DNA of 64,000 nucleotides from an uncultured Lachnospiraceae bacterium (GTDB taxonomy: Bacteria > Bacillota > Clostridia > Lachnospirales > Lachnospiraceae): NCBI GenBank assembly GCA_949740535.1, contig CATJHO010000100.1:1-64000 (forward strand), written 5' to 3'. The notes under the pieces are model-generated. The model had not been told where the DNA came from. It did not search any database and saw only the letters and a program-made list of their open reading frames with translations. A program made the translations under genes and the position numbers. Below, piece by piece: positions 45,204 to 53,824 of the stretch. Every line of letters begins with the position of its first letter. Position 1 is the first letter of the stretch.

Positions 45204-45530
45204 TCACCAGAGTATGTTGTGGCCGGGACATTCCTGATAATGCGCAAATATCCAGTCCATTCCTGCCATACTCATGGCAAAGAGCACCAGAAGAATCAGC
45301 AGGAAAATGGCCGCTCCGTCGTAAATCATCCGGTCCTTGGGCCTGCGGCTTCCCACAAGTACCTCAATTCCCAGACAGATAAATACCATGGGCCACAGGC
45401 GGAAAATCAGTTCGTAATTCAGCACCGGGAATATCAGCCGCAGCAGGCACAGAACACCCAAAACTACCAGAACGATTCCGAAGGTTACAGTTCCTACTCT
45501 ATGAATGCGAATGGTCTGTTTCTCCTGCAT
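45204..45530 (-). CDS. small three-helix membrane protein
   Basis: 108 residues. Basic start, helix about 14-36, helix about 43-61 (FRLWPMVFICLGIEVLVG), RRPKDR loop, helix about 74-95. The pattern resembles the LiaF/DUF5668-type membrane domain seen in envelope-stress operons. Start at MQEKQT after GGAGGGG. Overlaps the upstream gene by 32 bp. Fourth gene of the sigma operon. Confidence 0.8.
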   Translation of the reverse strand: MQEKQTIRIHRVGTVTFGIVLVVLGVLCLLRLIFPVLNYELIFRLWPMVFICLGIEVLVGSRRPKDRMIYDGAAIFLLILLVLFAMSMAGMDWIFAHYQECPGHNILW

Positions 45531-46071
45531 ATGCTTCCCCTCCGTTTCCTTCCTCAAAGAGCTCCTGCTTTTTCCCGCGGATGAGCAGAAGTCCCACAGC
45601 AATGATCCCTACGCCCAGTACCAGCTGGGGGATATAGTTACTGATGCTTCTCACGTAATTCCAGCTCTGCTCCGGAAGAATCCAGTAAAGCAGATCTAAG
45701 AAACCATTCCAGAGAACTGCCGCGCCGAACAAGATCAGAACCCAGGCCAGAATCCTGCGGTATTTGGTAATGTTGGTTTTATTCCAGAACTGCTGATCCA
45801 GATCCACCGGAATCAGATAATGATCCTCCAGTGCATAGAATTCCTCATCATCCATGGCCTGCAGATTGTGGGCGTGAAAGAAGCTGTAAAACCAGATAAT
45901 AACATCGATCAGCATCAGAAACCCGGTATTAAAGAAAATGGACAGGGCAACAATTCCCCAGAACATTCCCATCAGGCTGACACCCATTCTCATAAATCCC
46001 AGATACATTTCTCCCGCCCCCGGAATCAGGGAAAAGAGAAAGGTCATGAAACCGCTTTTTTTCTTTGTCAT
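45499..46071 (-). CDS. membrane protein with TM2-like segment
   Basis: 190 residues with about four helices. N-terminus FLFSLIPGAGEMYLGFMRMGVSLM resembles the TM2-domain pattern (PGxGxxYLGxxxxG). Middle cytoplasmic region with ALEDHYLIPVDLDQQFW, then two helices and an acidic/His tail. Function unknown. Third gene of the sigma-factor operon; start after GAGGATTAAAAT, 3 bp past the upstream stop. Confidence 0.8.
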   Translation of the reverse strand: MTKKKSGFMTFLFSLIPGAGEMYLGFMRMGVSLMGMFWGIVALSIFFNTGFLMLIDVIIWFYSFFHAHNLQAMDDEEFYALEDHYLIPVDLDQQFWNKTNITKYRRILAWVLILFGAAVLWNGFLDLLYWILPEQSWNYVRSISNYIPQLVLGVGIIAVGLLLIRGKKQELFEEGNGGEAYAGETDHSHS

Positions 46072-46074
46072 ATT

Positions 46075-46482
46075 TTAATCCTCCATTTTATCTCGATCTT
46101 CAAATCCTAACACATCATTCAGCATCTGATTGATTTCCCGCATCCCATTGTTCAATCTGCGGTTCAGAGTCTCCTCCTGCTGTCTTCCCGCCTCCTTGGG
46201 GCTCATTGGCTCTGCCTTTGGCAGCTCTTTGGGCACCAGCATCAGCAGGAAAAGGGCTGTCACTACGGCCGCGCCTACCTTCAGGCTGTAGAAGAGGAGC
46301 TGCATCTGACGGGATACCTGACGGGTTGTGACAGACAGCTGATAGTCCATGCGCCTGGAACGTTCCAGTATCTCCTGTTTCATATGAACCGGAGCACGGA
46401 GCAGGCCTTCTGCTTCTACTTCGCGGATCAGCTGTTCGGTATAGGCATTCAGTTCTTCTCTTTTCCCTTGTTCTGCTCTCAT
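46075..46482 (-). CDS. anti-sigma factor-like single-pass protein
   Basis: 135 residues. Cytoplasmic helical N-terminal half (EELNAYTEQLIREVEAEGLL...), one helix (about 85-106, LKVGAAVVTALFLLMLVPKEL), and an extracytoplasmic C-terminal helix region. Anti-sigma topology, without a Cys-His zinc motif. Start at the ATGA overlapping the sigma stop; an ATG 6 bp earlier is an alternative. The role rests on position directly after the ECF sigma gene. Confidence 0.72.
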   Translation of the reverse strand: MRAEQGKREELNAYTEQLIREVEAEGLLRAPVHMKQEILERSRRMDYQLSVTTRQVSRQMQLLFYSLKVGAAVVTALFLLMLVPKELPKAEPMSPKEAGRQQEETLNRRLNNGMREINQMLNDVLGFEDRDKMED

Positions 46483-46994
46483 GAACATTTCCCCTCCTTT
46501 TTTTCGTAGTGTTTCCGGAGCATTCCCCTTGCCCGGTAAATCTGCGTCTGAACGGTCTTTACGTTCCGATCCCGTTTCCCGGCAATCTCACCTACGTCCA
46601 TTTCGTAATAGTAGTAGTCCAGCGCGATTTCGTCGTAAGGGGGTTTTAATGCCTTACAGTTTTCATACAGCTCCTGCCTGACTTCGTCCTCCAGACATGC
46701 TTCCTCCGGCGTCTGCCCCGGGTCTTCCTGATAGGTGAAATACAGGTCTTCTGTGGGAACGCTTTTTCTCCCGGAATGCTTCAGATAATCCAGCGCCTTG
46801 TTGGTGGCAATTCTGCAAATCCATGATTTTTCGTTTCTGCCGTCAAAGGAGATGTATTTTTCGTATGCGGACAGGAATGTTTCCTGTGCCAGATCTTCTG
46901 CTGCAAAGTAGTCCGCGGTTATTTTGTAGCAGATGGAAAATATCAGGTTTTGATATCGATCGATCAGCATTTCCAGTTGTTCTTCCCGATTTAT
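46479..46994 (-). CDS. ECF-type sigma factor
   Basis: 171 residues if it starts at an ATA codon. Sigma region 2 (IFSICYKITADYFAAEDLAQETFLSAYEKY near 13-42; RIATNKALDYL) and region 4 helix-turn-helix (DVGEIAGKRDRNVKTVQTQIYRARGMLRKHY) are clear. NREEQLEMLIDRYQ is the family's usual N-terminus, but the codon at its expected Met is ATA (46992-46994), with GGGGAGG eight bases upstream. Alternatives are the ATG at 46970 (eight residues shorter) or a far-upstream ATG whose extension crosses a TATAAT box and looks non-coding. Confidence 0.88.
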   Translation of the reverse strand: MNREEQLEMLIDRYQNLIFSICYKITADYFAAEDLAQETFLSAYEKYISFDGRNEKSWICRIATNKALDYLKHSGRKSVPTEDLYFTYQEDPGQTPEEACLEDEVRQELYENCKALKPPYDEIALDYYYYEMDVGEIAGKRDRNVKTVQTQIYRARGMLRKHYEKKEGKCS

Positions 46995-47222
46995 CGCATC
47001 CGCCTCCCCTCTTGGTTTCCAACAGGTAATTATCTGTTCACTATTATAACGAAAAGGAAGGGGGTGTATCTTCAAAATTTTATATTTTTTTAAATTTCTT
47101 TCTATGCGGACGCCCGCCAGGGTTTCCCATCCCATTCGATCCCGCTCTCGCTCCGTTCAAAACGCAGCAGTACTAGTTTGCTGCAAAATTTACCTTTCCT
47201 GAACGCGTCTTTGTTATGAAAT

Positions 47223-47294
47223 GGCAGGGATACTGCAAATAAGCCGGACCGTTTTCCGATATCCAGTGTCCGGCTTATTTACAGCGTCCCTGCC
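47223..47294 (-). terminator. long hairpin after yitT
   Basis: GGCAGGGA..GC..AATAAGCCGGA pairs with TCCGGCTTATT..GC..TCCCTGCC with a few bulges, about 24 pairs and a 20-base loop, 22 bp past the yitT stop. Poor T-run; terminator role is probable. Confidence 0.6.
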
Positions 47295-47310
47295 TTCAGT
47301 TGATAAGGGC
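47293..47310. repeat. copy of the CCTTCAGTTGAYAAGGGC motif
   Basis: 17 of 18 bases match the motif at 33870; lies just past the yitT stop, overlapping the end of the long hairpin. Confidence 0.45.
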
Positions 47311-47315
47311 TGTGC

Positions 47316-48206
47316 TTACAGGTGCTTCATGAATTTTCCTTCGATTCCTACATGTTCTTTGCTCACCACGAAGGCCTGGGGATCCAGGGTCCTCAGCTTC
47401 CGTTTCAGGGCAGAGAGCTCGTGTTTGGAGATTACGGTAAAGACAATGTTGGTGGTTTTCTCGGTGTAGCCGCCTTTGGCTTCCCAGTAGGTGGCTCCCC
47501 GGACCAGGTCTTTGAGAATATAGTTCATGATCTGTTCGGGGTTTTCTTTGGTGAAGACGAAGACCTCGGTACTGATGTTCTGGCTGTGGGTCCGGTCCAT
47601 GATCAGCGTGGCTACTGCTGTATAGATGACGCAGTATATCACCACGGTGATGTCAAAGAGCAGGGCACAGGCCAGATAGATCACCAGATTTACCGTAAGG
47701 GACAGACGGCCTACGCTGAAGTCCTGGTAACGCTTTGTATAAAATACTCCCAGAATGTCCATTCCGCCGCTGGAGCCGCCGCTCTGAAGGGCGATGCCGA
47801 TCCCGGCTCCTGTGATGATGCCTCCAATCAGGCTGGCCGTCAGAGTGTCTTCCACCAAGGGGACGGCCGGTATGGGAATCACAGTCATAAAAAAGGTCTG
47901 GCTTATGACACAGATCAGGGTCCGCACAAAGAATCCTCTGCTGATCGAGCGGTAGGCCAGAAAGAACAGCGGGATATTCAGCAGCAGATTAATCAGACCC
48001 GCAATGTCTACGCTGCCCAGATTCAGATGGGCATAGCGGATCAGAAGGGTACGGATAATCTGGCTGATTCCCAGCACGCCTCCATTGTACAGCTCTGCCG
48101 GCACTACAAAGATATTGATTCCTATGGAAAAGACCAACATTCCTGCCAATGCAGTCAGGAGACGCGGCAAATCACGCTTTTCCAATCCCCATGAAGCAAT
48201 TTTCAT
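47316..48206 (-). CDS. YitT family membrane protein (DUF2179)
   Basis: 296 residues. Five or six helices with GGVLGISQIIRTLL near 41, LNIPLFFLAYR near 80, GGIITGAGIGIALQSGGSSGGMDILG near 130-155, then the soluble DUF2179 domain (STEVFVFTKENPEQI...; GYTEKTTNIVFTVISKHE) at the C-terminus. Transport substrate unknown. Start at MKIASWGLEK with a distant AAGGA; an ATG 63 bp upstream, next to the xpt stop with AAGGG, is possible. Downstream of xpt. Confidence 0.87.
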   Translation of the reverse strand: MKIASWGLEKRDLPRLLTALAGMLVFSIGINIFVVPAELYNGGVLGISQIIRTLLIRYAHLNLGSVDIAGLINLLLNIPLFFLAYRSISRGFFVRTLICVISQTFFMTVIPIPAVPLVEDTLTASLIGGIITGAGIGIALQSGGSSGGMDILGVFYTKRYQDFSVGRLSLTVNLVIYLACALLFDITVVIYCVIYTAVATLIMDRTHSQNISTEVFVFTKENPEQIMNYILKDLVRGATYWEAKGGYTEKTTNIVFTVISKHELSALKRKLRTLDPQAFVVSKEHVGIEGKFMKHL

Positions 48207-48275
48207 ATAATTTGTTTTCCTTCTTTCTTCAAATCTGAACGTTCTTTCCTTTCTGGATTCAACCAGCATGATCCC

Positions 48276-48842
48276 TTAAAAAAGAACCCGGCCATCCTCA
48301 AAGGCCCGAATCCTTGCCTGGGCATATACGGCTACACCCTGGCTCTCCAGCTTCTCCCGTCCTGGCTGGAAGGCCTTTTCAATGAGGACCCCTACGCCTG
48401 CTATCGTGGCATGGGCTTTCCGGATCAGACGCACAGCTCCTGTGGCCGCCTCGCCGTTGGCCAGAAAATCATCCACGATCAGAATATGATCTGTATCCGA
48501 AATATAGTTCTTGGCAAGGGTCAGCTCATAGGAGACATCCTTGGTATAGGAAGCCACCTCGGTCTGCCACACTTCGGTCTGAAGATTTTTGGATACCCGT
48601 TTTTTCAGAATCACCATGGGGACACTCAGGTACCTGGCTGTGAACAGTGCAGGCGCGATTCCGGAAGATTCTATGGTAAATACCTTTGTGACACCCTGTC
48701 CCTGAAAATGTCCGGCCATATCGCGTCCAAGTTCCTCCATCAGCTCCACATCTACCTGATGATTAATAAATCCGTCTACCTTCAGGATATCCTGTCCAAG
48801 TACAATTCCTTCCTGTAAAATCCGTTCTTCCAGTAATTTCAT
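48276..48842 (-). CDS. xpt: xanthine phosphoribosyltransferase
   Basis: 188 residues, close to Bacillus Xpt length. Salvages xanthine to XMP. MKLLEERILQEGIVLGQDILKVDGFINHQVD start, ESSGIAPA near 58, PRPP loop ILIVDDFLANGEAATGA near 120-136. ATG after AAAGGAG. No guanine-riboswitch sequence in the leader; a 76-base hairpin lies 83 bp upstream instead. Confidence 0.95.
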   Translation of the reverse strand: MKLLEERILQEGIVLGQDILKVDGFINHQVDVELMEELGRDMAGHFQGQGVTKVFTIESSGIAPALFTARYLSVPMVILKKRVSKNLQTEVWQTEVASYTKDVSYELTLAKNYISDTDHILIVDDFLANGEAATGAVRLIRKAHATIAGVGVLIEKAFQPGREKLESQGVAVYAQARIRAFEDGRVLF

Positions 48843-48924
48843 AAAATCTCTTTCTCCTTTTCTGTCCGCCGGTTTTCGTACATCCCTTTTGCCGTCTGTC
48901 TCCCCGCGGTTTTATGTGTATGAA

Positions 48925-49000
48925 AGGAGCTGCCACAGAATAAGTCTTAAAGATCCTTTCCATAAAAGAAATCCTGCTTCCTTATTCTGTGACAGCTCCT
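48925..49000 (-). terminator. 20-bp-stem hairpin between sirtuin gene and xpt
   Basis: Arms 48925-48944 and 48981-49000 are reverse complements with one mismatch, around a 36-base loop. It begins 13 bp after the sirtuin stop; the leftward tail is only TTTC. It may end the sirtuin transcript or sit in the xpt leader. Confidence 0.6.
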
Positions 49001-49012
49001 GTAGATTCTGTT

Positions 49013-49759
49013 TTATGCGTCCCGCCCATTGGGCCAGACAATCTTTGGCAGCGCCGTCTTCACTTCCTCATGAAGCACCACATGGGCCTTCTTGTCCATA
49101 AAATGCTCCTGCCCGTTAATCAGAATCATTTTACTGCCTTCAAAATACTTCACATAAGGATCACACAGGCCAGAATTAAAATTGGTTCCCAGAAGCAGCA
49201 GTACATCTGCCTTGGATATCTCATTAACTGCCTGTGTCATCAGCTGGTTGTCCACCTGCTCCCCAAAAAGCATAACCTTCGGCCGCACCGGAATCTGACA
49301 CTTCTCACAGAGAGGAATCTTTTTGGCATCCCGGATATACTCCATGGGATATTCCTTCCCACAGCGGGGACACTCGTTGTCAAAAATAGTTCCATGCAGA
49401 TTCAATACCTTCTTACAGCCTGCCCGCTCCGGAAGATCATAGACATTGTTTGTAACCGCGTACTGAAGCAGTCCGCGGCTTTCCAGTTCCGCAAGAGCAA
49501 AAAAACCGTCGCTGGGTTCCAGGGCAGGTTCCAGCATTTCCTTCTTATAATACTTGAAAAATGTCTCCGTACGATTGCTGTAGAATACAGATGAAAAAAT
49601 CTCTTCCGGTGAATAGCCGTACTCCCGCTCCACCTTATAAGAGATCTCAGGCGCCCGCATACTCTGCATTCCTGACTCTTTCATCATGTCTGTACCGCAC
49701 ATGGCTACCGTATAGGTACTCTTCTCTAGAATTTCCCGAATCATTGTATACCCGTCCAT
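49013..49759 (-). CDS. SIR2-family protein with altered NAD motif
   Basis: 248 residues. Overall sirtuin order is kept: AMCGTDMMKESGMQSMR near 19-35 where active sirtuins have GAGxSxxSGIPxFR, TNNVYDLPERAG near 103 (usual TQNxDxLxxxAG), NLHG with the catalytic His near 122, zinc Cys pairs 130/133 and 151/154, VMLFGEQV near 162, LLGTNFNSG near 185. The first Gly-Ala-Gly is replaced by Cys-Gly-Thr, so NAD-dependent deacylation is uncertain. Start chosen at the ATG seven bases after AGGAGG. Confidence 0.85.
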   Translation of the reverse strand: MDGYTMIREILEKSTYTVAMCGTDMMKESGMQSMRAPEISYKVEREYGYSPEEIFSSVFYSNRTETFFKYYKKEMLEPALEPSDGFFALAELESRGLLQYAVTNNVYDLPERAGCKKVLNLHGTIFDNECPRCGKEYPMEYIRDAKKIPLCEKCQIPVRPKVMLFGEQVDNQLMTQAVNEISKADVLLLLGTNFNSGLCDPYVKYFEGSKMILINGQEHFMDKKAHVVLHEEVKTALPKIVWPNGRDA

Positions 49760-49959
49760 ATCCATACCTCCTGCAGAATCTACTTTTTCTCCTTCTATTG
49801 TGCCATTAATGGTCATTTTTGTCAATATTGGCAGGCTTTCTTTTATAGATTTATATAATCTGCATAAAACCGAAGGCGGTAATTTAGAACATCAGTTCCT
49901 TGACTTACAGTATTCTTTTTAAAAGCACATTCAGGGGGTGCGTTCCACACCCACGCCGC

Positions 49960-50325
49960 TCACTGTGCTGATTGGCCTGGAGCAAGCGCTTCGCTCCACT
50001 CCTTTTCCCGAAAACCTGTGAGAATCTTATCCCCAATTAAAAGGGGGCGCTTCACCAGCATCCCGTCCGTGGCCAGCAGGCGGATCTGCTCCTCACTGCT
50101 CATAGTCTCCAGCTTATCCTTCAATCCAAGATCCCGGTATTTCATTCCACTGGTATTGAAAAAACGTTTAATGGGAAGCCCGCTTTTTTCAATCCAGACC
50201 GTTAATTCTTCCTCTGTGGGATTCTGCTCCACAATATGGCGGTCCTCAAATTCTATGTGATTGGATTCCAGCCATTTTTTTGCCTTTTGGCAGGTACTGC
50301 ATTTGGGATATTCAATGAATAACAT
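49960..50325 (-). CDS. ArsC/Spx-family protein
   Basis: 121 residues. Thioredoxin-like fold start MLFIEYPKCSTCQKAKKWL with CxxC at Cys 9/12; LIGDKILTGFREKEW near 97. Family includes arsenate reductases and Spx/MgsR regulators. The RPLL(I) segment is typical of the ArsC/YffB branch. Lack of the Spx RNA-polymerase contact Gly cannot be judged here. Role undecided between reductase and regulator. Own ribosome binding site AAAGGAG. Confidence 0.87.
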   Translation of the reverse strand: MLFIEYPKCSTCQKAKKWLESNHIEFEDRHIVEQNPTEEELTVWIEKSGLPIKRFFNTSGMKYRDLGLKDKLETMSSEEQIRLLATDGMLVKRPLLIGDKILTGFREKEWSEALAPGQSAQ

Positions 50326-50373
50326 CTGTCTTTCTCCTTTTTGTTCCCCGGCACAGCCAATGCCCTGGACTTT

Positions 50374-51150
50374 TTAAAACACCATATTTCCTGCTGCCAG
50401 ATCTTTTACTATGGCGAAAGCCTCCCGCAGCATATAATGAGGATACATGCCAGGAGACGAGGGCGCTGGTATCGGGACAGCGTTCAGTCCCTGGGCTTTT
50501 GCGATATGCACTGCCCGGAACACATGAAAATCATTGGAAACAATTCCTACAGCCGCAGCAGGATCTTCCATCAGCTCCCGGCTGAAACGGACATTCTGGC
50601 TGGTATTCACAGAGCGGTCTTCCATAAGAATCCGTTCCGCTTCAATCCCCCGATCTGTAAGCCAGGTCTTCATAGCCTCCGCCTCCGGGATATCTTCTCC
50701 CTGCCCCTGCCCGCCGGACACAATCACAAGCGTATTTTCATGCTCCTTAAGATAGATTTCTGCTTTTGCAAGGCGCTGGGACAGAGCTTTACTCACTCTG
50801 GTTCCCTTTACCTGTGCGCCCAGCACAATCAGATATTCCACCGGCTCCTTAAGGTCTTCTGTCATTGTGCTGATAATACAGCCCTCCAGAAACAGAAAAA
50901 CTGCCAGCCCCAGTGCCAGCAGGATTCCCCCTGCAGTCTTCACAGCCGCCGGCATCCGTCCAAAGGCCGTCTGCAGCGCCGGAACCCGGCAGACGGCTCC
51001 CGCCAGAAAGAAGGCGGCTCCTGCCAGCAGCCAGAACCAGGCAAAAGAAGCCCGCAGGCCTGCATACAGAATGATTCCCACATAGTAAAGCAGACACAGA
51101 AGACCACAGATCAGGAATACCATTCCCATCCGCTCTATCTTCCGCAGCAT
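50374..51150 (-). CDS. YdcF/SanA-like DUF218 membrane protein
   Basis: 258 residues. Three to four N-terminal helices (to about 92), then a DUF218 domain: [11 protein letters not shown] near 105, [17 protein letters not shown] near 145, [14 protein letters not shown] near 177, [11 protein letters not shown] near 203. Family members take part in envelope processes and some bind SAM; the reaction is unknown. Overlaps the SEC-C gene by 16 bp. Confidence 0.87.
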   Translation of the reverse strand: MLRKIERMGMVFLICGLLCLLYYVGIILYAGLRASFAWFWLLAGAAFFLAGAVCRVPALQTAFGRMPAAVKTAGGILLALGLAVFLFLEGCIISTMTEDLKEPVEYLIVLGAQVKGTRVSKALSQRLAKAEIYLKEHENTLVIVSGGQGQGEDIPEAEAMKTWLTDRGIEAERILMEDRSVNTSQNVRFSRELMEDPAAAVGIVSNDFHVFRAVHIAKAQGLNAVPIPAPSSPGMYPHYMLREAFAIVKDLAAGNMVF

Positions 51151-51635
51151 TTCTTATATTTCTTTCCGCTTCCGCAGGGACAGGGATCGTTTCTTCCTAT
51201 CTTCTGGCCCTTTACCACCGTTCCGGACCGCTTCTGCTCCATATAAAGCTCTTTTCTTCTCTCCTCCGGAAAGATATCCTCCCACTGGGGAAGCTCATAG
51301 AGCCAGTCCGCCTTTGCGGCTACCATGTTTTTGTAGAGTTTTTCCTTGTCAAACTTCAGGGATACAGGCGTGTCCTCTTCCATGTCATCAATGGGATTGG
51401 GCTCCACCAGGCTGTCGTTGATGCCGTCCAGAAAACCTGTCATCGTCATGATATCCTGTCCGTACTTCTCTGCCAGCTCCTTCACGGTACCCTTCACCTC
51501 CGTATCAGGTGCCGCCAGAAGCTGCTCATAAATGCCCTTCTCTATCTCAAAATATTTGGTCCAGAATCTCTGAATATCTCCCTTATTTGCTTCCTGGTCA
51601 TATGCCATATCACGCCACTGTTTCAGTAATGCCAT
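51135..51635 (-). CDS. SEC-C motif protein
   Basis: 166 residues. Helical N-terminal domain of about 140 residues and a C-terminal SEC-C zinc motif [20 protein letters not shown], with Cys-x-Cys and Cys-Cys ligands. SEC-C tails bind zinc and occur at the end of SecA and in many small proteins. ATG after GGAGAG. Probably cotranscribed with the overlapping DUF218 gene. Confidence 0.88.
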   Translation of the reverse strand: MALLKQWRDMAYDQEANKGDIQRFWTKYFEIEKGIYEQLLAAPDTEVKGTVKELAEKYGQDIMTMTGFLDGINDSLVEPNPIDDMEEDTPVSLKFDKEKLYKNMVAAKADWLYELPQWEDIFPEERRKELYMEQKRSGTVVKGQKIGRNDPCPCGSGKKYKKCCGR

Positions 51636-51725
51636 AATTTCTCTCCATCCTTTGTTTTGTAAGATTTCTGCACGGGATCTTCGTGCCTATATAGTATATA
51701 CCACACAGAAGTGTATTACAACCAT

Positions 51726-51762
51726 AAAAAATACCGGAATCCACGGTCCTGCGGATTCCGGT
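51726..51762 (-). terminator. terminator of tRNA-Trp
   Basis: ACCGGAATCC pairs perfectly with GGATTCCGGT around a 10-base loop and is followed leftward by a T-run. Confidence 0.92.
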
Positions 51763-51773
51763 AATAATTTCTA

Positions 51774-51844
51774 CAGGGGATGAGAGAATCGAACTCCCAC
51801 TAAGGGTTTTGGAGACCCCTGTCATGCCATTTGACCAATCCCCT
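51774..51844 (-). tRNA. tRNA-Trp (anticodon CCA)
   Basis: Acceptor arms AGGGGAT/ATCCCCT, discriminator G, D stem GTCA/TGAC, anticodon loop CTCCAAA giving CCA, T-arm with GTTCGATTC. No encoded CCA tail. Followed by a strong terminator; radA ends 58 bp upstream of it, so it may be cotranscribed. Confidence 0.94.
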
Positions 51845-51901
51845 AACTCAAACGTACTTATTATTTATACCACAAAAGTTTCTCTTCTGTCAATCCCAAA
51901 A

Positions 51902-53281
51902 TCAATTTTCTTTCTGCCTGCCAGATACCAGTCCCATGGCATCCGCCACGGTCCGCACGCCCAAAAGCTGCACGCCTTCCACGGCTCCTATCTGCTCCCG
52001 GCACACTTGGGGCAGAATTATGGTAGTAAAGCCCAGCTTCTTTGCTTCCTGCACCCGCTGGCCGGCCTGGCTTACGGAGCGGACCTCCCCGCTCAAGCCC
52101 ACCTCGCCAAAGGCCAGTACCTTTTCATCGATGGGCTTATCACGGTAACTGGAAATCACCGCCAAAACCACACCCAGATCCACCGCAGGCTCACTGATGC
52201 GGAGTCCCCCCGCAATGTTCACATATACATCACTGTTGGAAAGATGCAGATTCAGACGCTTCTCCAGCACGGCCAGCAGCAGATTCACCCGGTTGTAATC
52301 CATGCCCGCCGCAGTCCGCCTGGGCATGGCCAAAGTACTGTGGCACACCAGAGCCTGAATTTCCAGCAGGATGGGGCGGGTTCCCTCCATAGAACAGGCA
52401 GTTACCGATCCGGAAGCCTCTTTCGGCCTCCCTTCCAGCATATATTCCGATGGATTCTCCACTTCCATCAGACCATTTTCCCGCATCTCAAAAACACCAA
52501 TTTCATTGGTGGATCCAAACCGGTTCTTGACCCCTCTGAGAATCCGGTAGGACGCATGGCGGTCTCCTTCAAAATAAAGCACCGTATCCACCATATGCTC
52601 CAGCACTCTCGGTCCTGCCACGGTTCCCTCTTTGGTCACATGGCCCACAATAAATATGGTAATTCCCAGGCCCTTTGCCAGCTGCATCAGAACCGATGTA
52701 GCCTCCCGGACCTGTGACACGCTGCCCGGAGCCGAACTGATCTCTTCATGGTACATGGTCTGAATGGAATCAATGATTACTGTCTGCGGCTTCTCCTTGC
52801 GGATCAGTTCCCGGATCAGTTCCAGATTGGTCTCGCAGAGCAGGCGCAGGCTGTCTGAGAAGCTGCCAATCCGGGCTGCCCGCAGTTTAATCTGCTTCAA
52901 AGATTCCTCCCCGGAAATATACAATACGTTCCGGCCGTCTTCCGAAAGCTCCCGGCAGACCTGAAGCAGCAGTGTGGATTTGCCGATTCCCGGATCGCCC
53001 CCTACCAGAACCAGGGAACCGGGTACAATTCCCCCGCCCAGGACCCGGTCAAGCTCTCCCATATGGGTACTTATGCGCGCTTCCTCTGCCATGTCAATAG
53101 AAGAAAGGCAGACCGGACCAGCGGCTGCCTTCTCCTTTGTTATCTTTCGAATACTTGTTTTTTCAACCGTTTCCTCTACAAACGTATTCCACTGTCTGCA
53201 TCCCGGACACTGCCCCATCCACTTGGCTGACTCATATCCGCAGCTCTGACAGAAAAAAACGGTAGTCTTTCCTTTTGCCAT
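51902..53281 (-). CDS. radA: DNA repair protein RadA
   Basis: 459 residues. Branch-migration ATPase of recombination. Zinc finger Cys 11/14/25/28, Walker A GGDPGIGKST near 94-103, KNRFG motif near 252, and a Lon-protease-like C-terminal domain (DVYVNIAGGLRISEPAVDLG). Followed by the tRNA-Trp; follows the beta-rich protein gene by 9 bp. Confidence 0.97.
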   Translation of the reverse strand: MAKGKTTVFFCQSCGYESAKWMGQCPGCRQWNTFVEETVEKTSIRKITKEKAAAGPVCLSSIDMAEEARISTHMGELDRVLGGGIVPGSLVLVGGDPGIGKSTLLLQVCRELSEDGRNVLYISGEESLKQIKLRAARIGSFSDSLRLLCETNLELIRELIRKEKPQTVIIDSIQTMYHEEISSAPGSVSQVREATSVLMQLAKGLGITIFIVGHVTKEGTVAGPRVLEHMVDTVLYFEGDRHASYRILRGVKNRFGSTNEIGVFEMRENGLMEVENPSEYMLEGRPKEASGSVTACSMEGTRPILLEIQALVCHSTLAMPRRTAAGMDYNRVNLLLAVLEKRLNLHLSNSDVYVNIAGGLRISEPAVDLGVVLAVISSYRDKPIDEKVLAFGEVGLSGEVRSVSQAGQRVQEAKKLGFTTIILPQVCREQIGAVEGVQLLGVRTVADAMGLVSGRQKEN

Positions 53282-53290
53282 TCTTTTATC

Positions 53291-53704
53291 CTACGCTCTG
53301 GTAACTTTCACGCCTGCCTTCTCTCTTCCGGCAAGCTCCACGCTCAGCACCAGCTTGCCGCCGCGGCCTGTACGAATCCTGCCGGATTCATGGCCGTCCA
53401 CCAGAACCAGATACTCACAGTCCTCCTCCATGCCAAGGGTAATCTGAGCATCCTCCGGGCCGCTCACCTCAAACTCCACTCCCTCCTGGGATACCTGGAA
53501 GCTCTCCACTGCTGTTCCCGGCACTGACTCATAGACAAACAGATCGTTGCGCTCCAGCTTGGTAATCTCCTTAAAGGTCTTTACTTTATACAAATCTCCC
53601 TGATGGTTGAAATCCTTCAGCTTCGTCTTGGACGCCAGCTCATAATCGCCAAAGCTGATACTTCCATCTGCTTCCACACGTATTAATTCCTTTACTGCTG
53701 CCAT
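53291..53704 (-). CDS. beta-rich conserved protein (often labelled endosialidase in Lachnospiraceae)
   Basis: 137 residues. Begins MAAVKELIRVEADGSISFGDYEL and contains KDFNHQGDLYKVKTFKEITKLERN, FVYESVPGTAV and a C-terminal immunoglobulin-like segment (EYLVLVDGHESGRIRTGRGGKLVLSVEL split). I recall homologues carrying the label endosialidase, but the protein is far too small and has no known catalytic residues, so the label is not supported. Start follows GGGGAGG. Between radA and clpC; function unknown. Confidence 0.8.
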   Translation of the reverse strand: MAAVKELIRVEADGSISFGDYELASKTKLKDFNHQGDLYKVKTFKEITKLERNDLFVYESVPGTAVESFQVSQEGVEFEVSGPEDAQITLGMEEDCEYLVLVDGHESGRIRTGRGGKLVLSVELAGREKAGVKVTRA

Positions 53705-53824
53705 TTCTTTTGTCCTCCCCATGTGAACATTTATACTTTGCTTCGCAGTCATTCTGTCTGTATGAACTGCTGGCTTGCTGCTTAATTCTGATTATAAACG
53801 ATCCTGTTCTTCTTTTCCAGCAAT

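Larger units (their letters stand above)
46995..47315. other. gap between sigma operon and yitT
   Basis: Holds the sigma-factor leader: the ribosome binding site GGGGAGG at 47003-47009 and a TATAAT box (47043-47048, read leftward) without a matched -35. The right part holds the yitT terminator hairpin. The 47100-47220 stretch shows nothing I recognise. Confidence 0.55.

Noticed and set aside
47000..47135. N-terminal extension of the ECF sigma factor from the ATG at 47135
   Set aside because: The extension crosses the ribosome binding site and a TATAAT box and reads like non-coding AT-rich DNA.
48843..49012. Guanine riboswitch upstream of xpt
   Set aside because: The conserved core and paired loops are not present; only a simple long hairpin is seen.
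53291..53704. Functional annotation as endosialidase
   Set aside because: The protein is 137 residues and lacks any sialidase catalytic motif; the label, remembered from homologues, is probably a propagated error.
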